DNA from: Pseudomonadota bacterium
GTDB taxonomy: Bacteria > Pseudomonadota > Alphaproteobacteria > Rhizobiales > Rhizobiaceae
Direction of reading: 5' to 3'
Length of the DNA stretch: 10,327 nt
NCBI GenBank assembly: GCA_023433855.1
Contig: JAEYTV010000385.1
Span: 1 to 10,327, forward strand
The position numbers and the translations under genes are program-made. Below are positions 1 through 5,474 of the stretch, in pieces (the stretch's first letter is position 1; each line of letters opens with the position of its first letter). The notes under the pieces were generated by a model, which had not been told where the DNA came from, did not search any database, and saw nothing but the letters and a program-made list of their open reading frames with translations.

Positions 1-279
1 GTCGCGCATCTGCCGTGGTTCGGGCAGCGGGGCCAAAAGTTCTACCGCATCCAGGGGGATCGTGAACCTGGCGTCGGAGCCATACCGCGAGAACAGCTCT
101 CGCGCTTCATCCAGCGAAGCGTCACCCCCATCGATCAACGCGAGCATCGACTGAAAGCTATCAGGACGTCCGGCGTAGTCGACGGCCGCGCTGGTCAGGT
201 CGAAGAGGCGATCGTGGCTATCATGTACAATGCCAATTCTCTGAGATCCACGGGAATTCCGGAACGTTGCAAGTTTCAT
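1..279 (-). CDS. Fumarylacetoacetate hydrolase family protein, N-terminal part (runs off left edge)
   Basis: The reading frame begins at the ATG complementary to 277-279 and stays open for 93 codons to base 1, so the gene continues beyond the window. The protein starts MKLATFRNSRG and has RIGIVHDSHDRLFDL at about residues 14-28, an ALIDGG segment near 46-51 and LLAPLPEPRQMRD at the edge. The 'LLAPLP.P...RD' segment is the usual junction between the small N-terminal domain and the catalytic beta-barrel of FAH-superfamily hydrolases and decarboxylases. Those enzymes cleave C-C bonds in dioxo acids such as fumarylacetoacetate, fumarylpyruvate or 2-hydroxyhepta-2,4-dienedioate. The metal-binding and catalytic residues lie in the missing part, so the reaction cannot be assigned. 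The start is fixed by GGAGGAGG (complement of 282-289) just upstream. The gene is divergent from the ABC operon, which fits a shared control region and a role in using the imported compound (inference). Confidence 0.85.
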   Translation of the reverse strand, partial: MKLATFRNSRGSQRIGIVHDSHDRLFDLTSAAVDYAGRPDSFQSMLALIDGGDASLDEARELFSRYGSDARFTIPLDAVELLAPLPEPRQMRD

Positions 280-374
280 CGCCTCCTCCAACTTGCGATT
301 ATATATATTTTGTGGTTGTATCGATATTTGAAAACGACCCGAATGGGAAGCGGGTTTTTCTGGGAGGAATGAAA
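280..374. promoter_or_regulatory. Divergent promoter/control region between the FAH gene and the ABC operon
   Basis: This 95-bp gap separates two divergently read genes. It has an AT-only core (299-311) in otherwise GC-rich DNA. Read on the minus strand, the core gives a perfect TATAAT (complement of 298-303), placing a start site about a dozen bases before the FAH ATG. No good TTGACA is visible at 16-18 bp spacing, so an activator may be needed. On the plus strand TATATT (304-309) is a 5/6 match to a -10 box, also without a convincing -35. An 8-bp palindrome, TATCGATA (319-326), lies within the imperfect dyad TTGTATCGATATTTG. It is a possible operator for the GntR/FCD regulator encoded in the operon (inference). 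Confidence 0.5.
331..360 (+). terminator. Hairpin plus T-tract in the 5' leader of the ABC operon (possible attenuator)
   Basis: ACCCG (337-341) can pair with CGGGT (351-355) across a 9-base loop and is followed directly by a run of T (355-359). That is the form of a short intrinsic terminator. AAAA at 331-334 could extend the stem into the T-tract across a two-base bulge. CCC (338-340) could instead pair with GGG (345-347) in a competing small hairpin. The element ends just before the GGGAGG ribosome site of the binding-protein gene. A five-pair stem with a large loop is weak, so this may be chance; no folding was computed. Confidence 0.3.
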
Positions 375-1310
375 ATGACGAAATCAATCCGGGCGGCAGT
401 CGTCGCCACTGCGCTGTTATCTGTATGGGCAAGTGGCGCGGCGGCGCAGACAAAGATAAGCATCGGTTGCACGGCCACCACCGATTGCGCCTCTGCCGCC
501 GTGGCGGTCCAGGAGGGATTGTTCAAAAAGCACGGTCTCGACGTCACGATGACGTTGATCGGCATCAACTCCACTATACCAGCCGCCCTTCTTTCCGACT
601 CGCTGCAGATCGGCGGTCCGACGCCACCCACCTTCTTGCAGGCGGTCGACGGGGGGCTTGATCTTGTCGCCGTGGCTGGCGCGAGTTCGACGGCACCGAG
701 CACGGTTGATACGGTTGCCGTCGTCGCGACGCCCTCAAGCGGAATCGCGGAACCCAAGGATTTCGAAGGGAAGAAGGTCGGCACCCCCGGTATCGGCGCC
801 TTCCTGCAGGTCTTGTTTTCCAAGTGGCTGATCAGCAACGGCGTCGACCCCAAGAAGGTGAACTTCGTCGAAGTTGGATTTCCAACGATGAACGACGCTC
901 TGAAATCGAATGCCGTGGACGCGGTAATCACCGCAGAACCGATCATGTCCCGTATTCTGGCGAGCGGAACGGGGAAGGCCGTCGGTTACTTCCTCGAAAA
1001 ACTGCCCGAGCGCCGCCCTCAGATTCTCTACGCGGCGACCCGTGCCTGGGCCGATGCCAATCCTGATGCCCTGGCGGCATTCCGGGCTGCGATCGAAGAA
1101 GGCGCGAAGATCACCAACGAGGACCCCGAAAAGGGACGTAAGGCAATATCTGAGTTTACCAAGATCCCGATGGATGTTCTTTCCAAACAGAAACTGACGA
1201 CCTCCGATCCCAAGATCGAGCAGGAGCAACTCGACTGGTGGATCAACACAATGAACGAGCAGAACATGCTGCAGGGAACGCCGGATACGGCGACACTGAT
1301 CCAGAAATGA
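375..1310 (+). CDS. ABC transporter substrate-binding protein, NMT1/SsuA/TauA-like
   Basis: This is the periplasmic ligand-capturing subunit of an importer in the nitrate/sulfonate/taurine/pyrimidine-precursor group. The start MTKSIRAAVVATALLSVWAS has a positively charged n-region and hydrophobic core, with a signal-peptidase I site at AAA-Q (about residues 22-25). The mature protein opens with a beta strand and then EGLFKKHGLDVTM (48-60), the 'GlfkkhGLdV' element of NMT1/SsuA-like proteins. The mature length of about 287 residues suits the family. Two cysteines, C32 and C38, lie near the mature N-terminus and could form a periplasmic disulfide. The ATG at 375 is preferred because GGAGG at 363-367 then has a 7-nt spacer. 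An ATG at 369 is in frame but only one base from that site. Further upstream extension would run into the FAH start and destroy the signal peptide. It is the first gene of a five-gene chain. The ligand cannot be read from sequence. Confidence 0.9.
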   Translation: MTKSIRAAVVATALLSVWASGAAAQTKISIGCTATTDCASAAVAVQEGLFKKHGLDVTMTLIGINSTIPAALLSDSLQIGGPTPPTFLQAVDGGLDLVAVAGASSTAPSTVDTVAVVATPSSGIAEPKDFEGKKVGTPGIGAFLQVLFSKWLISNGVDPKKVNFVEVGFPTMNDALKSNAVDAVITAEPIMSRILASGTGKAVGYFLEKLPERRPQILYAATRAWADANPDALAAFRAAIEEGAKITNEDPEKGRKAISEFTKIPMDVLSKQKLTTSDPKIEQEQLDWWINTMNEQNMLQGTPDTATLIQK

Positions 1311-2026
1311 TCGAATTATCCACGAAGACAGGTTTGTTCGGCGACGGCACGCCAGGCTCTGACACCTTGAGCGAACGTGCAGCGGCCCTCATCGAACATG
1401 ACATCCTGTCAGGGCTGTGGCCTCCCGGGGAGCGGCTTGGCATCCAGGCGCTTTCCGAACGTTACGGTATCGGGGCGACACCCCTTCGGGAGGGTCTGTC
1501 GCGGCTGGTCTCGCGGGGCCTGATATCGGCCGTGGGCCAGAAGGGTTTCCGGGTCGCGAGCGTCTCGGAAGCCGACCTCGCCGACATCACTCTAGTCCGG
1601 ACCGCAGTGGAAACCACGGCGCTGCGCCTCTCGATCAGGAATGGTGGGGACGACTGGGAAGCCGGGATCGTCGCGGCTCTCCACCGACTTCTGCGGTCGG
1701 TGGAACGCGATCCCGAGAACATGTGGGAAGGGACACCCGAATACGACCGCCTGCACAAGGCCTTCCACCGTTCGCTTTTGGCAGCTTGCGGCTCGGAACG
1801 CCTGCTGCGGCTGCATGACGATCTCTATTATCAGGCCTACCGCTATCGGCGGGTAATGATGAGACGGCTTGCTTCTCGCCACAACACCGTTGTCGATGCA
1901 CACAAGGCCCTCGCCGATATCGTCCTTGCGCGCGATCTGGTAAAGGCGGAGGCAGAACTTGCCAGCCATCTCGCCCTCAGCCTCGATGTCGTCTACGGGT
2001 CCCGGTCACCGAAGGGGGAGGCATGA
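1307..2026 (+). CDS. GntR family transcriptional regulator with FCD ligand-binding domain
   Basis: The 239-residue protein is a cytoplasmic one-component regulator. Residues about 20-85 form the winged helix-turn-helix, with SERAAALIEHDILSGLWPPGE, LSERYGIGATPLREGLSRL (49-67, recognition region) and the wing around GQKGFRVA. Residues about 90-228 form the all-helical FCD domain, which binds small carboxylic acids, often through a metal. Likely ligands are H150 or D147, H154 (LHKAFH), H199 (DAHKAL) and H221 (ASHL). The H-x3-H pattern where many members have D-x3-H recalls the CsiR/GlaR subgroup. The ATG at 1307 overlaps the preceding TGA as ATGA, and no clear Shine-Dalgarno lies before it, so translation probably depends on coupling to the binding-protein gene. 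Its place between binding protein and ATPase suggests it senses the imported compound or a product and autoregulates the operon (inference). Confidence 0.92.
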   Translation: MIELSTKTGLFGDGTPGSDTLSERAAALIEHDILSGLWPPGERLGIQALSERYGIGATPLREGLSRLVSRGLISAVGQKGFRVASVSEADLADITLVRTAVETTALRLSIRNGGDDWEAGIVAALHRLLRSVERDPENMWEGTPEYDRLHKAFHRSLLAACGSERLLRLHDDLYYQAYRYRRVMMRRLASRHNTVVDAHKALADIVLARDLVKAEAELASHLALSLDVVYGSRSPKGEA

Positions 2027-2832
2027 ACATGGCCGCCATAGCAGGTTTGCATGCACCCTGTCAGGAAGACGTGCCGCCGGTTATCAGTTTCGACAGGATC
2101 AGCCTATCCTACGGTGACCGGGTGATCATCTCGGATCTCAGCCTGAACGTCGGCCGAGGGGAGATCGTCTGCATTATAGGTCCTTCCGGCTGCGGCAAGA
2201 CGACCGCCTTGCGCATGGCAGGCGGGCTCGTCCGACCAAGTGCCGGTGGGGTCAGATTGCTGGGCTCGCCACTCACGGCGCCCCGGCAGGACGTGGCGAT
2301 CGTCTTCCAGGATTACGGTAAGGCACTGCTGCCGTGGCGCACGGCCGCAGCCAATGTCTCGCTCGCGCTGGAGGCGGCGGGCGTACCGCGCGGCGAGCGT
2401 CACGCACGCATCGGCCCGCTGCTGGCAAAGGTTGGTCTCGCGGGTCATGAGGAGAAGTATCCGTCTGAGATGTCCGGCGGGATGCAGCAGCGCATCCAGA
2501 TCGCGCGATGCCTTGCGCAGGAGCCGGCCGTGCTTCTCATGGACGAGCCCTTCCGCGCCCATGACGCCATGACACGGCAGGGCCGGCAGGACGAAATGCT
2601 CTCGCTTGTTGCGGAAACAGGCACCACCGTATTCTTCGTCACGCACGATCTGGAGGAGGCCGTTTATCTTGGCGACCGAGTCATCGGGCTTTTGGCGAAT
2701 CCCGGTCGTATCGGTATCGATCTGCCAGTCGCCCTGCCACGGCCCCGTAATCAGCTCGAGACGCGGGAGATGCCCGAGTTTCTGCGGCTGCGGCGCGAAC
2801 TCTTCGACTTCATCGAGAAGGCGGAGCGATGA
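2023..2832 (+). CDS. ABC transporter ATP-binding protein, NitT/TauT (SsuB/TauB-like) type
   Basis: This is the cytoplasmic ATPase that powers the importer. Visible motifs are Walker A GPSGCGKT (residues 53-60), Q-loop Q96 in VFQDYGKALLPWRT, signature SGGMQQR (151-157), Walker B VLLMDEP (170-176) and H-loop H208 in VTHDLEEAVYLGDRV. The FQDY....LPWRT segment and the length of 269 residues are typical of nitrate/sulfonate/taurine-type ATPases. The D-loop reads RAHD where most relatives have (G/S)ALD, so a histidine replaces the usual leucine. The ATG at 2023 overlaps the GntR stop as ATGA. The purine-rich AGGGGGAGG at 2012-2020 is only 2 nt from it but 8 nt from a second in-frame ATG at 2029, so the true start may be 2029. 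Two different permease genes follow. Confidence 0.95.
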   Translation: MNMAAIAGLHAPCQEDVPPVISFDRISLSYGDRVIISDLSLNVGRGEIVCIIGPSGCGKTTALRMAGGLVRPSAGGVRLLGSPLTAPRQDVAIVFQDYGKALLPWRTAAANVSLALEAAGVPRGERHARIGPLLAKVGLAGHEEKYPSEMSGGMQQRIQIARCLAQEPAVLLMDEPFRAHDAMTRQGRQDEMLSLVAETGTTVFFVTHDLEEAVYLGDRVIGLLANPGRIGIDLPVALPRPRNQLETREMPEFLRLRRELFDFIEKAER

Positions 2833-3593
2833 CCGGCGGCTGGTGGAGGGGGCTGGTTGTCCCGCTGGCATTGCTGCTCCTGGCGGAACTCGCCATGCGT
2901 TCCGGTGGATCGGTCTCCATGTCACTTGCCGCCCCGAGCGACGTCATCGTGGCGCTTGGTCGCATCCTTGTGGACGGCAGCTTGATGGCCGCCACGCGGG
3001 ACACGCTCGTTGCGGCGGGAGCCGGGCTTTTGCTCGGCGGGTTCCTGGGCCTGATCCTGGGCATACTCTTCGGGCTGGTGGAGGTCGTCGACCGCTTGAT
3101 GGAGGTGACCGTCGAGGCTATCCGACCAATTCCGTCCGTCGCGGTGCTGCCGATCGCCATGCTCGTTTTCGGTTTTGGATATCGGATGGAGATTGCCATC
3201 GTTGCATTCTCCTGCCTTTGGCCGGTGATGATCATGACCCGGGCAGCGATGGCCGGCATCGAGCCACGTCTTCTCGAGGTATCCAGAGCACTGCGCCTCT
3301 CGACCGTCGATCGCGTGTTCAAGATCGTGCTGCCTGCCGCCCTGCCACGCATCATGGTGGCTTTCCGGCTTGCTGCGGCAATCGCCCTCGTTGTGGCCGT
3401 CACCGTCGAGATCGCAGTCAATCCGCTCGGGCTTGGTTATGGAATATTGGTGGCCCAACAGGCGCTTCAGCCGGATGTGATGCTCGCCTATCTGCTTTGG
3501 ATCGGGCTTGTAGGTTGGGGACTGAACCTCTTGCTTTCGCTGGCGCAGCAGGGACTGTTCGGCCGTGCCGGCCGGGTGGAGGTGGCGAGATGA
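2829..3593 (+). CDS. ABC transporter permease 1, SsuC/TauC-like (BPD_transp_1)
   Basis: This 254-residue inner-membrane protein forms one half of the translocation channel. Hydrophobic segments are visible at about residues 8-22, 60-84, 104-118, 122-138, 178-200 and 220-240, giving about six membrane helices. The cytoplasmic coupling loop is EVSRALRLSTVDRVFKIVLP (about 149-168), the EAA motif that docks on the ATPase. The usual glycine of that loop (as in 'LGAS') is an arginine here. PIPSVAVLPIAMLVFGFG is the conserved segment before the loop in this family. The start overlaps the ATPase stop as ATGA, with AAGG at 2818-2821 as a plausible ribosome site. A second, different permease follows immediately, which points to a heterodimeric channel. 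Confidence 0.92.
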   Translation: MTGGWWRGLVVPLALLLLAELAMRSGGSVSMSLAAPSDVIVALGRILVDGSLMAATRDTLVAAGAGLLLGGFLGLILGILFGLVEVVDRLMEVTVEAIRPIPSVAVLPIAMLVFGFGYRMEIAIVAFSCLWPVMIMTRAAMAGIEPRLLEVSRALRLSTVDRVFKIVLPAALPRIMVAFRLAAAIALVVAVTVEIAVNPLGLGYGILVAQQALQPDVMLAYLLWIGLVGWGLNLLLSLAQQGLFGRAGRVEVAR

Positions 3594-4357
3594 AAACCTG
3601 GCGTCTCTTGTGGCTAGCCTTGAGTTTCCTGGTTGCAATCCTGTTCGTCTGGGGCTGGCAGGTCCTGGCCGACAACCGGCTCGTCAGCCCGGTCTTCCTG
3701 CCCGGACCCGATCGGGCATGGCGCTCGCTTGTTGCCGGCTTCACCACAGGCGACCTCGGCGTAAAGTTCCTGTCCACCGTCGAGAGGATGTTTTGGGGCT
3801 GGCTGATAGCGTCCCTTTTCGGAATCGTCCTCGGCGCGGCCATAGGCACGTCTCCCCGGCTTCGCGCCTACTTGGCGCCGACGCTCGAATTCCTGCGTCC
3901 CTTGCCCGCCTCCGCAACGATACCGGTCGCGATCGCCATGCTGGGTCTGTCCGACGGGATGGTGCTGGCGGTGATCGCCTTCGGTGCGCTGTGGCCAGTG
4001 CTGCTCGCAACCGTCCATGGCTTCGCGGCCGTCGAACCACGGCTCTATGAAGTTGCGCGGGCGTTGAGGCTGTCCCGCCCTGCGGTGATCTTCAAGATCG
4101 CGCTCCCTTCGGCGAGTCCGGATATCCTTGCAGGCATGCGACTGGGCCTTACGGTGGCCCTCATCCTGTCTGTCGTCTGTGAGATGATCGCCGGGAGGGA
4201 TGGGCTCGGCAACTGGATCCTGCTGTCTGCCCGGTCATTCCGTGCCCCTGACCTCTACGCCGGCGTGATCCTGCTCGGTTTGCTTGGATATCTCACGTCG
4301 ATCGTGATCGGCACGGTGGAAGCGCGGCTCTTGTCGTGGCGACGCCGGGCGAGGTAG
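3590..4357 (+). CDS. ABC transporter permease 2, SsuC/TauC-like (BPD_transp_1)
   Basis: This 255-residue inner-membrane permease is the partner of the preceding one. It has an N-terminal anchor (about residues 8-26), the periplasmic segment VSPVFLPGPDRAWRSL typical of this family ('lP.P..v...l'), and further hydrophobic helices near 70-87, 108-125, 128-145, 187-203 and 227-243. The coupling loop is EVARALRLSRPAVIFKIALP; it again has arginine in place of the EAA glycine. The start overlaps the permease 1 stop as ATGA, and GGAGG at 3578-3582 sits 7 nt before it. The same frame is open much further upstream through permease 1, but that extension has no membrane-protein character. Importers of this family often use one permease gene; two clearly different copies suggest a heterodimer. 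Confidence 0.92.
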   Translation: MKTWRLLWLALSFLVAILFVWGWQVLADNRLVSPVFLPGPDRAWRSLVAGFTTGDLGVKFLSTVERMFWGWLIASLFGIVLGAAIGTSPRLRAYLAPTLEFLRPLPASATIPVAIAMLGLSDGMVLAVIAFGALWPVLLATVHGFAAVEPRLYEVARALRLSRPAVIFKIALPSASPDILAGMRLGLTVALILSVVCEMIAGRDGLGNWILLSARSFRAPDLYAGVILLGLLGYLTSIVIGTVEARLLSWRRRAR

Positions 4358-4396
4358 GCGCCGCAACACCACATGGTCTGATCTAGGCCGTCATCT

Positions 4397-4402
4397 GGAG
4401 GA
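4397..4402 (+). promoter_or_regulatory. Ribosome binding site of the MBL-fold gene
   Basis: GGAGGA sits 7 nt before the ATG at 4410. It fixes that start and shows that this gene, unlike the five before it, is not translated through an ATGA overlap. It lies in the 52-base gap after permease 2. No convincing promoter or terminator is visible in that gap, so read-through from the ABC operon is likely. Confidence 0.7.
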
Positions 4403-4409
4403 TTAAGTC

Positions 4410-5438
4410 ATGGGGAAATGGCAATACACCAAAGGGCTGCATGCTCTCGGCGACGGTTCCTGGGCGTATCTGGTTCCGGACGGTTCCTGGGGATGGAGCA
4501 ATTCCGGTCTGGTGACGGATGGTGAGGCATCCTTGCTGGTCGACACACTCTTCGACCTGAAGCTGACAGGAGAGATGCTGGAGACCCTGCGCGCCTCCAT
4601 CCCCGCTTCGGCCAAGATCGACGTCCTCGTCAACACACACGCGGACGGCGATCACACGTTTGGCAATCAACTCGTGGAGGGAGCGCGCATCATCGCGACC
4701 CAGGGGACAGTGGAGGATTTTGCACGCTTCGATCCCGCAGTTCTGGAGAATGTCTGCCTTAACGCAGAGCAGTTCGGAAGCGCCGGTGTTTTCATGCGCG
4801 AGTGTTTTCGCCCCTTCGACTTCTCCGGGATTGTACTCACGCCGCCGACGGAAACCTTTTCCGGCACCCTCGATATCATGGTCGGCAGCAAGAAGGTGCA
4901 ACTCATCGAGGTCGGGCCGGCGCACTCGCTTGGAGACGCGCTGATCTACGTCCCCGACGACAAGGTTCTCTACACGGGTGACATCCTGTTCACCGAAGGA
5001 ACTCCGATCGCCTGGTACGGTCCGGTCAAACGCTGGATCGACGTCTGTGACAGGGTTCTGGATATGGACGTCGAGACGATCGTCGCCGGTCACGGTCCGA
5101 TCTCGACCAAGGATGACGTCCGCCGGATGCGCGACTATCTCCTCTACATCACCGAGCAGGCTCGTCCGCTCTACGACGCCGGATTGGACTATCTCGAGGC
5201 CGCCTACAGACTCGATCTTGGACAATATCGGGATTGGAACGATGCGGAGCGGGTCGTTGTCAGCATGCGTACCCTGTTCGACGATTTCGATGATGCGCCC
5301 ACCCGCCCGGTCCGGGTGCCGATGCCCTATTTCAGCGAGATGAAGAGTTTCCGGCACCATCTGGGACGTGGGCCGGTCCATGAGGCTTATTGCAGGGCCT
5401 GCGAGCAGGCAAGGGGCTTCGCCGCGACAGAGCTCTAG
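4410..5438 (+). CDS. MBL-fold metallo-hydrolase
   Basis: This 342-residue protein has the metallo-beta-lactamase fold and probably acts as a metal-dependent cytoplasmic hydrolase; no signal peptide is seen. The order of motifs is a substrate-side N-terminus with PDGSWGWSNSGLV (23-35), LLVDTLFD (42-49), the metal motif NTHADGDHTFGN (75-86), GPAHSLGDALIYVP (169-182), YTGDILF (188-194) and VAGHGPIS (225-232). Predicted ligands are H77, D81, H82, H172, D191 and H228. In the classic HxHxDH motif the second histidine is D79 here. Residues after about 235 form a helical tail (RMRDYLLYITEQARPLYDAG) seen in larger MBL hydrolases. The reaction is unknown. It lies same-strand behind the importer, so its substrate may be the imported compound or an early intermediate (inference). 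Confidence 0.88.
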   Translation: MGKWQYTKGLHALGDGSWAYLVPDGSWGWSNSGLVTDGEASLLVDTLFDLKLTGEMLETLRASIPASAKIDVLVNTHADGDHTFGNQLVEGARIIATQGTVEDFARFDPAVLENVCLNAEQFGSAGVFMRECFRPFDFSGIVLTPPTETFSGTLDIMVGSKKVQLIEVGPAHSLGDALIYVPDDKVLYTGDILFTEGTPIAWYGPVKRWIDVCDRVLDMDVETIVAGHGPISTKDDVRRMRDYLLYITEQARPLYDAGLDYLEAAYRLDLGQYRDWNDAERVVVSMRTLFDDFDDAPTRPVRVPMPYFSEMKSFRHHLGRGPVHEAYCRACEQARGFAATEL

Positions 5439-5474
5439 CCGGAATGGCACCGGTAGCCGCTGGTGGTATTTCCC

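Noticed and set aside
267..374. N-terminal extension of the binding protein to ATG 267
   Set aside because: It would overlap the divergent FAH start, run through the AT-rich promoter core and bury the signal peptide. The strong GGAGG at 363-367 favours ATG 375.
299..946. Antisense open frame of 215 codons opposite the binding-protein gene
   Set aside because: It is low in recognisable motifs, mirrors a clear secreted binding protein, and ends in the divergent promoter region.
2104..2925. Antisense open frame of 273 codons opposite the ATPase gene
   Set aside because: The opposite strand encodes a complete ATPase with every motif. The antisense translation shows no recognisable domain and no good ribosome site.
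2606..3589. Long open frame continuous with permease 2 (583 codons in total)
   Set aside because: The upstream 328 codons run out of frame through the ATPase end and all of permease 1 and give arginine/glycine-rich sequence with no membrane helices. High GC removes stop codons in that frame.
4368..4377. ACCA-CA-TGGT inverted repeat in the gap before the MBL gene, as a GntR operator
   Set aside because: The arms are only 4 bp, and their order is the reverse of the TGGT..ACCA pattern known for FadR-type operators. It could easily arise by chance.
5439..5474. Bidirectional terminator between the convergent MBL and ligase genes
   Set aside because: Only CCGG-N7-CCGG is available, a 4-bp stem with no T-run on either strand.
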